A stretch of DNA of 64,000 nt from Bacteroidota bacterium (lineage in GTDB: Bacteria > Bacteroidota > Bacteroidia > 2-12-FULL-35-15), in NCBI GenBank assembly GCA_005772895.1, contig SXIH01000001.1:62001-126000 (forward strand), given 5' to 3'. The notes beneath the pieces were generated by a model. That model saw only the letters and a list, made by a program, of their open reading frames with translations. It made no database searches and was not told where the DNA came from. Below are positions 52,552-61,699 of the stretch, piece by piece (position 1 is the stretch's first letter; every line of letters begins with the position of its first letter). The translations under genes were made by a program, and so were the position numbers.

Positions 52552-53556
52552 TTAGTTTCTATACAACCAAGCATTCGGTTGCACTTTACGAAGATTACTT
52601 AATTCGTTTAAAGCATCTTTACGAGTAAGAAAATCACCACAACTAACAACATACAATCCTTTATTGTTTTGGCCAATGATTGCTGCATTTAAATTTTGTG
52701 ATTGCAAAGTTTTAACAAACTTAGTGGCATTTTCTTCTATTTGAAAACAACCTGCCACTAAATGAAATTTATAATTCAAGTTTATTTCATTTTTCACAAC
52801 TGCAGTTGTATCTGCAGCAACCAATGTTTTTGTAACAGGCACAACAACTGTATCGTATACAATTACTTTTTTTGCAATTGTATCGCTTACTAAAGGAACA
52901 ACAGTTGTGTTTGTTTTTACTTCCGGAATTTTTACTTCTTTTTTAGAAAACGGATTCAAATCAGCATAATTCACATTCTTTAAAAGATCTGTCTTTAAAG
53001 GAATCCAAACCATTGCAAACAACAGTGGAAGAGCTATAGCAACAGCAACATAACGTTTAACTTTGCTTTTCTTCTTTTCTGCAGGAATAGGACCTCTGTC
53101 CTTAAATTCTTTTTCTATGATACGTTTTGCAATAGCATCGCGTTTGATTGCAGGCGAATGGAAACTAGATAATCCGAAAGCATCCAATAAAAAGTTGGTA
53201 GTTGCAGGTTCAAACTGAATATTTTTTTCTACATCTAAAAAAAGTGTTCCAACTTCATCAATCTTAACTTTTGCACCTTTCTTTAATTGAATATTTATTT
53301 CTTTAACGAAATAGTCGATATACTTTAACGCTTCGGAATAGGTCTTTTTCTCAAATGCAGCAATTTGGTTTGCTAATAAACCATCGTTATTTTTCAGATT
53401 GATATTAAAAACAATACTTTTTGAAGGAGGAGTGAATGTATGTTGAGTGGGATGAATTTTTGCAGGGGCATAGTTAGCCACAAATCCACCCAAATCGGGA
53501 ACGATTACACAATTGTGGTCGTACAATAATTCACCAATATGTTTTTCTACATTCAT
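52552..53556 (-). CDS. HU-CCDC81-SPOR cell-envelope protein
   Basis: The protein has 334 residues. The N-terminal HU/CCDC81-like domain pair (about 1-130) includes VEKHIGELLYDHNCVIVPDLGGF (cited in part) and KIDEVGTLFLD. A membrane helix is at 169-187. A Val/Thr-rich periplasmic linker and a SPOR domain (262-334) follow, the latter binding denuded glycan of septal peptidoglycan. The order cytoplasm-HU-like-helix-SPOR is specific to Bacteroidota. It probably links cytoplasmic DNA or protein partners to the division site. kdsB lies upstream by 44 bases. Confidence 0.9.
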   Translation of the reverse strand: MNVEKHIGELLYDHNCVIVPDLGGFVANYAPAKIHPTQHTFTPPSKSIVFNINLKNNDGLLANQIAAFEKKTYSEALKYIDYFVKEINIQLKKGAKVKIDEVGTLFLDVEKNIQFEPATTNFLLDAFGLSSFHSPAIKRDAIAKRIIEKEFKDRGPIPAEKKKSKVKRYVAVAIALPLLFAMVWIPLKTDLLKNVNYADLNPFSKKEVKIPEVKTNTTVVPLVSDTIAKKVIVYDTVVVPVTKTLVAADTTAVVKNEINLNYKFHLVAGCFQIEENATKFVKTLQSQNLNAAIIGQNNKGLYVVSCGDFLTRKDALNELSNLRKVQPNAWLYRN

Positions 53557-53600
53557 ACTTTTGTTGTCACCCTGAGCGGAGTCAAGGGCAGAAGGTAAAT

Positions 53601-54338
53601 TTACAAAAATTTAGCGAGTTTTTTAAGGTCCTCAGGGGTATCAATTGCAACACTCTCAAAATCAGTAATCTCAACTTTAATTTTATAGCCATTCTCAAGC
53701 CAGCGGAGCTGTTCAAGTGCTTCAGCCAGCTCCAATGTCGACTGTTTTAAAGCGGTTATTTCGGCTAAAACCTTGGTACGGTAGGCGTAAATACCAATGT
53801 GCTTATAAAAGATATAATTTTTCAGCCAATCTGCCATTTCTTTGCCTCTGATATGCGGAATAGTTTGTCGGCTAAACAATACAGCCTCTTTATTTTTATT
53901 CAAAATTACTTTAGGAATATTCACATTGAAAAGCTCTTCTTCGGTAGCAATCTTTTTTACTAAAGTAGCTATTTGAACATCTGCGGAAGCAAAGCAAGAT
54001 GCTACCAAATCGATTTGTTCAGGATGAATAAAGGGTTCATCTCCTTGAATATTAATGACTACATCAGCATCTTTACAAAAAGTATTGATTGCCTCAAAAC
54101 ATCTATCTGTGCCACTTTGATGACTTTCACTTGTCATTACAACATTCCCACCAAATGATTTTACATGTTCTTCTATCCGTTTATCATCCGTAGCAACTAC
54201 AACATCCGTAAGCGATTTGGCTTTTTTGGCTTGAACATACACACGCTGAATCATTGATTTTCCGCCAATATCAATCAATGGTTTAGCCGGAAAACGAGTT
54301 GATGCATAACGTGCAGGAATAATTCCTATTATCTTCAT
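53601..54338 (-). CDS. kdsB: 3-deoxy-manno-octulosonate cytidylyltransferase
   Basis: This 245-residue enzyme activates Kdo as CMP-Kdo for lipopolysaccharide. It has IPARYASTRFPAKPL, VVVATDDKRI, NIQGDEPFI and IAIDTPEDL near the C-terminus. Length is normal. Together with the GT9 gene at 49584 it shows that the cell makes a Kdo/heptose-type lipid A core. Divergent from the DUF1571 pair. Confidence 0.96.
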   Translation of the reverse strand: MKIIGIIPARYASTRFPAKPLIDIGGKSMIQRVYVQAKKAKSLTDVVVATDDKRIEEHVKSFGGNVVMTSESHQSGTDRCFEAINTFCKDADVVINIQGDEPFIHPEQIDLVASCFASADVQIATLVKKIATEEELFNVNIPKVILNKNKEAVLFSRQTIPHIRGKEMADWLKNYIFYKHIGIYAYRTKVLAEITALKQSTLELAEALEQLRWLENGYKIKVEITDFESVAIDTPEDLKKLAKFL

Positions 54339-54397
54339 AGAGCGAATTTACTCAATTAATAAGAATTTCAACACCCTTTTTTTATTAAATTCGTAAC

Positions 54398-55249
54398 GTG
54401 AAAATTTCGAGAACGATACTGTTTTTTTTAATTGCCGCTTTATTTATAGGTAGTTCAACTCAAAAGAGTGGTCCAACCTGTCGCGAAATTATTGAGCATA
54501 TGCTTGACAGTGTGAAAAACATTAAAACTCAATCCTGCAGTGTAAAAGCCACCGAAAGAATTGGTAAACGTTTTTTAATTGCCGAATCATATATCAAAAT
54601 CAATATTAGTCCACGTAAAATTTATTTCCATAGCCCCGAAAAAGGTTCTGAATTACTTTGGGTAGAAGGTACCAACAAAGGAAATGCAATTGTCCATACC
54701 AAGTCAATTCCCTTAATGAGTTTTGATCTGGATCCTTATGGAAGCATTATCCGTAAAGACCAACACCATACTATTTTTGAGTTGGGCACTTACTATATCG
54801 GCACAACTATTGCAAACACTATCTTGAAGGCTCCAAAAGATTTTGATAAACATTTTACTTATGCCGGAATGGTGACCTTCAATCATAAAGAATGTTACCA
54901 AATAATCATTAGTTACCCCGATTATAAATATATTGAGTATATAACAAAAAAGGGAGAAACGGTGACCAGTATTGCACATAAGCTAAATACAAGCGATTAT
55001 AAAATTCGATATAAAAATGATCTTTCCAGCTATTTTGGTTCGATAAAACCTGGCAAAAAGCTCACTATTCCTGTTCCTTATTCAAACAAAGCCATTATGC
55101 TTATTGATAAAAAAACATATATCCCTATTAGCGTTACAGTATATGACGAAGAAGGCCTATACGAAGCCTATGAATTCACACATATGCGTATAAATCCAAC
55201 GTTTAAATCAGATGAATTTTTAAAGAGTTACAAAGGTTATAGTTTTTAG
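54398..55249 (+). CDS. DUF1571 protein with embedded LysM domain, paralogue 1
   Basis: This 283-residue exported protein (signal about 1-22) has DUF1571 pattern residues LDPYGSIIRKDQHHTIF at about 111-127 and a LysM domain (181-226; YITKKGETVTSIAHKL) that interrupts the fold before the final strands (VTVYDEEGLYEAYEF). LysM binds peptidoglycan. Start is GTG at 54398; no ATG precedes the signal sequence. The next gene is a paralogue with the same architecture, 28 bases on. Sequence divergence is high, so the duplication is old. Confidence 0.8.
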   Translation: MKISRTILFFLIAALFIGSSTQKSGPTCREIIEHMLDSVKNIKTQSCSVKATERIGKRFLIAESYIKINISPRKIYFHSPEKGSELLWVEGTNKGNAIVHTKSIPLMSFDLDPYGSIIRKDQHHTIFELGTYYIGTTIANTILKAPKDFDKHFTYAGMVTFNHKECYQIIISYPDYKYIEYITKKGETVTSIAHKLNTSDYKIRYKNDLSSYFGSIKPGKKLTIPVPYSNKAIMLIDKKTYIPISVTVYDEEGLYEAYEFTHMRINPTFKSDEFLKSYKGYSF

Positions 55250-55257
55250 TATCTTTG
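55250..55257 (+). promoter_or_regulatory. TAnnTTTG -7 box for paralogue 2
   Basis: TATCTTTG directly follows the stop of the first DUF1571 gene, 20 bases before the ATG of the second, so the second gene may also have its own promoter. No clear TTTG is seen. Confidence 0.45.
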
Positions 55258-55277
55258 CAAACTATTTTATAATACGA

Positions 55278-56141
55278 ATGAAATTTAAAGCACAACATAT
55301 TACCTTTTTTATTCTTCTTGGCATATGTGTTTCCTTATTCTCTTTCCGTTTCAAAAAAACAGAAACGATTGGAAGCAACAGAGAATTAATTCAAAGTATT
55401 TTTGATGCAGTTGACAATATTAAAACAATGCGTTTTAATTTACAGTGCAACGAGCGCATAAAAGGTAGAATGACTCATTACGAATCAACTGTAAAATTAC
55501 AAATCTCTCCACGCAAATTATATTTATCAGTTAGAGGTCCGGAAGTTTTGTGGATACAAGGACAAAACAATGGTGATGCATTGGTAAATCCCGGAGCTTT
55601 TCCTTATATGAATTTAAATTTAGATCCTTATGGTTCATTAATGCGTAAAGACCAACATCATACTATTCATGAAATGGGTTTTCAATATTTGGCAGATATT
55701 TTAAAAGATGGAATGAAACGCGCAGGCGATAAATTAGATAAATATTTTGTTGTAGTAGGAGAAGAAAAATTAAATGGCAGAATGTGTTATAAATTGGCCA
55801 TTTCATTTCCTGAATTTGCATGGGGGCCCTACACTGTAAAAAAGGGAGAAAACTTAACTACAATTGCCAGAAAACTAAAAGTGAGCGAGTATATGGTGTT
55901 GATGAATAATCCTAAAATCAGTTGGTACAACGATGTGAAAGAAGGGCAGATTATTCAAGTGCCTAATGCTTATGGAAAACTAACCATTTTACATGTAGAC
56001 AAAGAACTATTATTACCGGTAAGCAATAAAGTATTTGATGATCAAGGATTATTTGAAACGTATGAATACCACGATTTACAAATAAACACCACTATTCTTC
56101 CCGAAGAGTTCACAAAAGATTATAAGGATTATAACTTTTAG
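55278..56141 (+). CDS. DUF1571 protein with embedded LysM domain, paralogue 2
   Basis: This 287-residue exported protein (signal about 1-23) has LDPYGSLMRKDQHHTIH at about 116-132 and a LysM domain at 185-229 (YTVKKGENLTTIARKL). The final segment KVFDDQGLFETYEYHDL matches that of paralogue 1. The gene overlaps the convergent polA stop by four bases. Probably a periplasmic lipid- or peptidoglycan-associated protein; the substrate of DUF1571 is not known. Confidence 0.82.
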   Translation: MKFKAQHITFFILLGICVSLFSFRFKKTETIGSNRELIQSIFDAVDNIKTMRFNLQCNERIKGRMTHYESTVKLQISPRKLYLSVRGPEVLWIQGQNNGDALVNPGAFPYMNLNLDPYGSLMRKDQHHTIHEMGFQYLADILKDGMKRAGDKLDKYFVVVGEEKLNGRMCYKLAISFPEFAWGPYTVKKGENLTTIARKLKVSEYMVLMNNPKISWYNDVKEGQIIQVPNAYGKLTILHVDKELLLPVSNKVFDDQGLFETYEYHDLQINTTILPEEFTKDYKDYNF

Positions 56142-58984
56142 TGCGCTTCCAACCAATTTTTCCCAACACCCATTCCAACTTCCATCGGAATCTTTAAAGA
56201 CGGTATTGCATTTTTCATTCGGTTTTCAATAATTGGTTTTACAATTTCTAATTCCGATTTCAACACATCAAAAACTAATTCGTCATGTACTTGCAAAAGC
56301 ATTTTCGATTTAATTCCTTTTTCGATAAAGTCTTTGTGAATATTAATCATTGCTATTTTTAACATATCTGCAGCACTTCCTTGAATGGGTGAATTGATTG
56401 CATTTCGTTCAGCATAACCTCTTACAGTATGATTGCTTGAATTGATATCACGCAAATATCTTCTTCTTCCCATAATTGTTTCTACATATCCTTTTTCTCG
56501 AGCCTGTTCGATACTTTCATCCATGTATGATTTTATGCGTGGATACTTTTCAAAATAATTTTCGATAATTGCAGCTGCTTCTTTACGCGGAATATTTAAT
56601 CGCTCGGATAATCCGAAAGCAGAAATTCCATAGATGATTCCAAAGTTCACCATCTTAGCATTTCTTCGCATATCAGAAGTCACTTCTTCCAAAGAAACGT
56701 TGTACACTTTTGCTGCTGTAGCTTTGTGAATATCTTGTCCTGATTGAAACGCATCAATCATTCCTTGATCACCACTCAACTCAGCAATTACTCTTAATTC
56801 TATCTGAGAATAATCGGCTGATAACAAAACATGATTTTCATCGCGTGCGACAAATGCTTTTCTTATTTCCCTACCTCTTTCGGTACGAATAGGAATATTC
56901 TGAAGGTTCGGATTATCTGAACTTAATCTACCCGTAACAGCTACCACTTGATTGTAAGAAGTATGAATGCGTTTGGTATTTGTGTTTACCAATTCGGGCA
57001 ATGTATCTACATACGTGTTTTTCAATTTCACTAATTCGCGATAGTCTAATATCTTCCCTACTATTTCGTGTTTGCCAACGAGCTTTGCCAAAACATCTTC
57101 TCCTGTTGCATACTGACCGGTTTTTGTCTTCTTTGGTTTTTCAGTAATCTGCAATACTTCAAACAAAATTTCTCCAACTTGTTTAGGAGAAGAAACATTA
57201 AATGTTGTTCCTCCTAATTTTTGAATCTCTTTTTCTACTTTTAAAATATCCTTCTCCAGTTCTCCTGAAATTTCTTTCAATGTATTTTTATCCAAAGCAA
57301 TTCCTTCAGCTTCCATTGCTGCTAATACCGGGATTAAAGGAATTTCAATTTCTTCAAATAACTTTTTTGTAGCAGGAGTATTTAACATTCCTTCGAACTT
57401 CTTTTTTAATTGGAGTGTTATGTCAGCATCTTCAGCTGCGTATTCGGTAATAATTTCAAGGGGAACTTCCCGCATACTAATTTGCCCTTTTCCCTTTTTA
57501 CCTATAAGTGTTTCAATAGAAACAGGAGAATAATTTAAGTATGTTTCTGCAAGCACGTTCATATTATGACGCATTTCCGGCTGAATCAAAAAATGTGCAA
57601 CCATGGTATCAAACAACTTTCCTTTCAGATGAATGCCGTATTTTTTCAATACCAAAAGATCGTATTTAATATTTTGTCCGATCAAAGTAATTTTTTCGTT
57701 TTCGAAAACAGATTTAAACTCATTTACAATAGCTTGTGTTTCTGTTTGATTTTCGGGAGTTGGAATATAGTACGCTTCAGAAGTTTTAAAAGCAAAAGAC
57801 ATTCCCACCAGCTCAGCTGTATGAGCATCCAAACCTGTAGTCTCAGTATCAAAACAAATTTCAGATTGAGTATTCAGCTCCGAAATTAATTTTGCCCTTT
57901 TTTCTTTTGTGTCTGCTACATGATAAGTATGCTTAACAGTATTTATTGTAGAATAATTTTTGGGTGCATCCTCTTCTTCCGCCACTTCTGCATAAACTTC
58001 AACTTCTGCTGTTTCGGTTGCAGCGCCAAACATATCTATTTGGTCGGGGTTAACTTTTTTTGTTTTAGGATTTGCTGCTTTTGTTTCAACCGGAGCAGAA
58101 ATACTTTCGCCTAATATTTGTTCGGCCAATCTTCTGAATTCTAATTCTGTAAACAACTCTCTCAATGCTTCTCTGTTCGGTTCTTCAATCTCTAATGCTT
58201 TCTCATCCAGTTCTACAGGCACATCACAAATGATAGTCGCCAACCATTTCGACTGAATTGCTTTTTCTTTATTCTGCTCAACCTTTTCTTTTAACTTTCC
58301 TTTTAACTTATCGGTATTCACCAATAAATTTTCAATCGTTCCAAAATCTTTCACAAGTTGAATTGCGGTCTTTTCTCCTACTCCCGGAATTCCCGGAATG
58401 TTATCTACCTTATCACCCATCAATCCTAAAATATCAATCAACTGATCTACATTCAGAATATCCCATTTTTTACATACTTCGGCAATTCCCATCACTTCTG
58501 CACCATTTCCTAAACGTGCAGGTTTGTAAATAAAAATATTTTCAGAAACTAACTGACCGTAATCTTTGTCGGGAGTCATCATGTAAGTTGTGAATCCTTT
58601 TTTCTCAGCCATTTTAGCAAGCGTTCCAATTACATCATCCGCTTCATAACCGGGCATAGAAATAACTGGAATATTAAATCCTTCGATCACTTTAATTACG
58701 TAAGGAATAGCTAAAGCCAGATCTTCAGGCATTTCTTCACGATTGGCTTTATACTCAGTAAACTCAACATGACGAACAGTTTCTTCAGGTGTATCAAAAA
58801 CAACAGCTATATGTGTTGGCTTTTCTTTCTTTATAACTTCCAATAAAGTATTTGTGAAACCTAATACTGCAGATGTATTTAATCCTTTTGAATTAATCCG
58901 GTGATTGTTTGCAAAAGCAAAATAAGCACGGTAAATAAGCGCAAAAGCATCCAGCAAAAAGAGTTTTTTATTGTTATCCGACAT
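56138..58984 (-). CDS. polA: DNA polymerase I
   Basis: This 948-residue protein has three domains. The 5'-3' exonuclease (about 1-290) has LLDAFALIYRAYFAF and GYEADDVIGTLA. The 3'-5' exonuclease (about 345-530) has an intact active site: FDTETTGLD, GQNIKYDL and YAAEDADIT. The polymerase domain (about 590-948) has DYSQIELR, RRNAKMVNFGIIYG and VHDELVFD. An acidic linker (about 295-345) is longer than usual. Proofreading residues are all present, unlike in Taq-type enzymes. It works in Okazaki maturation and repair. Confidence 0.97.
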   Translation of the reverse strand: MSDNNKKLFLLDAFALIYRAYFAFANNHRINSKGLNTSAVLGFTNTLLEVIKKEKPTHIAVVFDTPEETVRHVEFTEYKANREEMPEDLALAIPYVIKVIEGFNIPVISMPGYEADDVIGTLAKMAEKKGFTTYMMTPDKDYGQLVSENIFIYKPARLGNGAEVMGIAEVCKKWDILNVDQLIDILGLMGDKVDNIPGIPGVGEKTAIQLVKDFGTIENLLVNTDKLKGKLKEKVEQNKEKAIQSKWLATIICDVPVELDEKALEIEEPNREALRELFTELEFRRLAEQILGESISAPVETKAANPKTKKVNPDQIDMFGAATETAEVEVYAEVAEEEDAPKNYSTINTVKHTYHVADTKEKRAKLISELNTQSEICFDTETTGLDAHTAELVGMSFAFKTSEAYYIPTPENQTETQAIVNEFKSVFENEKITLIGQNIKYDLLVLKKYGIHLKGKLFDTMVAHFLIQPEMRHNMNVLAETYLNYSPVSIETLIGKKGKGQISMREVPLEIITEYAAEDADITLQLKKKFEGMLNTPATKKLFEEIEIPLIPVLAAMEAEGIALDKNTLKEISGELEKDILKVEKEIQKLGGTTFNVSSPKQVGEILFEVLQITEKPKKTKTGQYATGEDVLAKLVGKHEIVGKILDYRELVKLKNTYVDTLPELVNTNTKRIHTSYNQVVAVTGRLSSDNPNLQNIPIRTERGREIRKAFVARDENHVLLSADYSQIELRVIAELSGDQGMIDAFQSGQDIHKATAAKVYNVSLEEVTSDMRRNAKMVNFGIIYGISAFGLSERLNIPRKEAAAIIENYFEKYPRIKSYMDESIEQAREKGYVETIMGRRRYLRDINSSNHTVRGYAERNAINSPIQGSAADMLKIAMINIHKDFIEKGIKSKMLLQVHDELVFDVLKSELEIVKPIIENRMKNAIPSLKIPMEVGMGVGKNWLEAH

Positions 58985-59066
58985 GGTAAAAATAGAATTA
59001 GAATATTGTATAAAAATAACCCAAATAACTTAGTTTTTGTGTGGTGTTTATAAGTATTTCGGAAAT

Positions 59067-59097
59067 AAAAAACCCAGAGTTTTTTGCTCCGGGTTTT
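59067..59097 (-). terminator. intrinsic terminator after the 59118 gene
   Basis: On the minus strand AAAACCCGGAGC and a matching CTCTGGGTTTT arm form an A-C-G-rich stem with a six-A loop, followed by a U-rich run. It lies 20 bases after the stop at 59118 and before polA. Confidence 0.8.
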
Positions 59098-59117
59098 AAA
59101 AATTAAATTTTGATTGT

Positions 59118-59684
59118 TTAGTTTGAAGCCGACTTATTGTAAGCATTGAATAGCTCCACAATATTATCGTATTCGTATTTTTTATCGGCTAAGGCTTTAA
59201 CAATTTCAACGTTGTCTGACATTACTTCTTCCACTTGTTTTTTAAACTTACCAGACTTAATTTTCACAAATTCTCCTGCTTGCTTCTCCATATAATAATC
59301 CGATTTCACTTTGATATCGTTCATTTGGTAAACTTCTATCTGCGCTTCATATAGGTTAACTGAACCTTTTGACAGACGCTTAACAAAAACCTGTTCTCCT
59401 TCTATATTACGAGAGACGAATGTAATTCCATCAACACAATACTCTTTAATTTTTGTAGGATTAAAAGTTTTGATTTCTGAACCCTCTTTTTTACGAAATG
59501 CTGCTTTTGCAAAATTGTCGAAATCGCGTTTCGGGTTCTTTTTGATTTCACCTTTTAAAGTGTCGCCAGTAAGCATAATCACATAGCCTGGAAAATATTT
59601 CGCTTGAGCAAATGTGTTTTTGTTAAAAGCTATTACTATAGCCACCACAACTATAGAGATAGAGAAAATCTTATTTATTTTCAT
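59118..59684 (-). CDS. hypothetical secreted protein
   Basis: This 188-residue protein has a signal peptide (about 1-27, ending NTFAQ). The mature part begins with PGYVIMLTGDTLKGEIKKN, a GDTLxG-type opening seen in many Bacteroidota secreted proteins, and is beta-rich then helical. No assigned family. It is monocistronic with a terminator behind. Function unknown. Confidence 0.75.
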   Translation of the reverse strand: MKINKIFSISIVVVAIVIAFNKNTFAQAKYFPGYVIMLTGDTLKGEIKKNPKRDFDNFAKAAFRKKEGSEIKTFNPTKIKEYCVDGITFVSRNIEGEQVFVKRLSKGSVNLYEAQIEVYQMNDIKVKSDYYMEKQAGEFVKIKSGKFKKQVEEVMSDNVEIVKALADKKYEYDNIVELFNAYNKSASN

Positions 59685-59866
59685 AATTAAATTAAAAAAT
59701 TAATTATCCTGTTTTTTAGCAGCGACAAAATAAGAAGAAATTCAATAGGACAATGCATTCCCGTTAAAAACTTTAATTGATTGTTAACAACTTATTTATC
59801 CTTAAGAGCAGCCCTGCATAAGGATTTTTTAATTATTTGATGTTTTTATTTAATAAAATAAGCCCT

Positions 59867-59899
59867 TTTGATTGATGTAAGAGCAATTTTGTAAATTTG
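59867..59899 (+). promoter_or_regulatory. promoter of the L,D-transpeptidase gene
   Basis: TTTG (59867-59870), 21-base spacer, TAAATTTG (59892-59899). It is an exact match to the Bacteroidota consensus, ending 14 bases before the TTG start. Confidence 0.75.
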
Positions 59900-59913
59900 A
59901 CAAAAATTCAACC

Positions 59914-61698
59914 TTGAATTCGTCCCGCTTATTACTCCTTCTTTTTTCATTTACAATCATTGTTGGTTGTAACAAATGTTCTGAAGACAAACCAGTAGAA
60001 ATTGTTCTTGTTGAGAAACCAGAAATGGTAAACGAAGAAGTTGCAAAACTCATCACAAAAAGTTTAGCCAAAGTTGATACTTCTACTATTCTCGTTATTG
60101 AAAAAGATAGTCTTTTTGCCACTCAATTTATTTCTGAATTCTATACTCAAAGAAAATTCACTGTTACATTTACAGATAAAGGAATTTTAACAAAACAGGG
60201 CGATACACTTTTAAATATTATCAAAAATGCAGAAGAGTATGGCTTGATTCCGGAAGATTATCATTTTTCGAAAATTGACGCTTTAATAAAAAATGCAAAA
60301 GACAGTGCAACACAAAAATTTGATGCTGCAAAACTTTCAAATGCAGATTTATTATTAACAGATGCCTTTTTTACAATGGCCGTGCACATTAACAAAGGTC
60401 GCTTAAATGCTGATAGTTTAACCATTGAATGGAAAGGAAAACTACTCGACACCAACATTGTAGAAATATTAAATGTTATGCTACCGAAAAATGCTATTCG
60501 TGCAGCTATTGATTCTCTCGAGCCACAAAACAACTATTATCAAGGACTTAAACTTGCTTTAAAAAACCTTCAGTATGAATTTAGAGATGTGGATTGGGAT
60601 AGTATTGCAGATAGAAATTCTGACTCAACAACTTTTATGGCAAGGGTAAAAGAACGCTTGATAAAAAGTCACGATTACATTGATGATTTTTCCCTCTCCG
60701 ATTCCATCAAATTATTTAAAGCTTCAAAAAACAAACAAAGTTTTGTTCTGACTGATTCACTAAAGGATTCCATCAAATTAGTAAAATCAATTAAAAATTT
60801 TCAATGTAAACATAATTTAACTGAAGATGGGAAAATTGGAAAATTAACGTTCAAAGCAATGCAAAGAACCAAGCAGGACTACATCAATCAAATTGCTTTA
60901 AATATGGAACGTTGGCGCTGGTCAAGAGTTCCAACAGAAAAACAATATGTTTGGGTGAACCTCCCTAAATACGAAATGAAAGTGATTGAAAAAGATACGC
61001 TTGTAATGAAATCGCGTGTTATTGTTGGTGACCCTAAACATCAAACGCCTTTATTAAAAAGCACCATTCGTTACTTTTTAATTTATCCTTATTGGACTGT
61101 TCCATTCAGTATTGCAACAAAAGAAATTTTACCAATCTTAAAACGCGACACCTCTTATTTAAGAAGAAAGAATTTTGAAGTACTTGATGGAAATAATAAA
61201 GTGGTAGATGCATCACAAATAAAATGGAAAAAATATACGAAAACATATTTTCCATGGCGTTTACGACAAAATATCGGAGAAGATAACTCTCTTGGAATTT
61301 TAAAATTCAATTTCGAAAATAAATATGGTGTATACATGCACGATACCGATAGTCGAAGATTGTTCAATAGAGAAATGCGTGCAATGAGTCATGGTTGCTG
61401 CCGCTTGGAGAAGTTTATGGATTTTGCAAAATTCCTTATCCGTGATGATAGTGTAAAATATCCTGTAGATTCATTGTATGCGGATACGGCAAAAGCAATA
61501 CAAAAATATGTCTATTTAAAAAAACCAATTGTACTTTACTTTGCATATTTCACAGCAGAAACAGATGACTATTGCGAATTAAAATATTTTATTGACATGT
61601 ACAAAAGAGATGAGAAAATGATGCTTGCTTTGAGAAGAGGGAGAAAAAATATTGCAACAAAAGCTACAACAAAAACTGAATTAGCTAAATCCGATTAA
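59914..61698 (+). CDS. L,D-transpeptidase (YcbB/LdtD-like) lipoprotein
   Basis: This 594-residue protein has a lipoprotein signal ending IIVGC (Cys19), a scaffold domain (about 60-280), a peptidoglycan-binding repeat (about 285-325; FQCKHNLTEDGKIGKLTF) and a YkuD catalytic domain (about 345-545). The active motif HDTDSRRLF ... SHGCCRLEKF contains His493 and nucleophile Cys495. It makes 3-3 cross-links in peptidoglycan or attaches proteins. Start is TTG at 59914, supported by the promoter 14 bases before; no ATG precedes the signal peptide. Overall length is near LdtD. Confidence 0.92.
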   Translation: MNSSRLLLLLFSFTIIVGCNKCSEDKPVEIVLVEKPEMVNEEVAKLITKSLAKVDTSTILVIEKDSLFATQFISEFYTQRKFTVTFTDKGILTKQGDTLLNIIKNAEEYGLIPEDYHFSKIDALIKNAKDSATQKFDAAKLSNADLLLTDAFFTMAVHINKGRLNADSLTIEWKGKLLDTNIVEILNVMLPKNAIRAAIDSLEPQNNYYQGLKLALKNLQYEFRDVDWDSIADRNSDSTTFMARVKERLIKSHDYIDDFSLSDSIKLFKASKNKQSFVLTDSLKDSIKLVKSIKNFQCKHNLTEDGKIGKLTFKAMQRTKQDYINQIALNMERWRWSRVPTEKQYVWVNLPKYEMKVIEKDTLVMKSRVIVGDPKHQTPLLKSTIRYFLIYPYWTVPFSIATKEILPILKRDTSYLRRKNFEVLDGNNKVVDASQIKWKKYTKTYFPWRLRQNIGEDNSLGILKFNFENKYGVYMHDTDSRRLFNREMRAMSHGCCRLEKFMDFAKFLIRDDSVKYPVDSLYADTAKAIQKYVYLKKPIVLYFAYFTAETDDYCELKYFIDMYKRDEKMMLALRRGRKNIATKATTKTELAKSD

Positions 61699-61699
61699 A

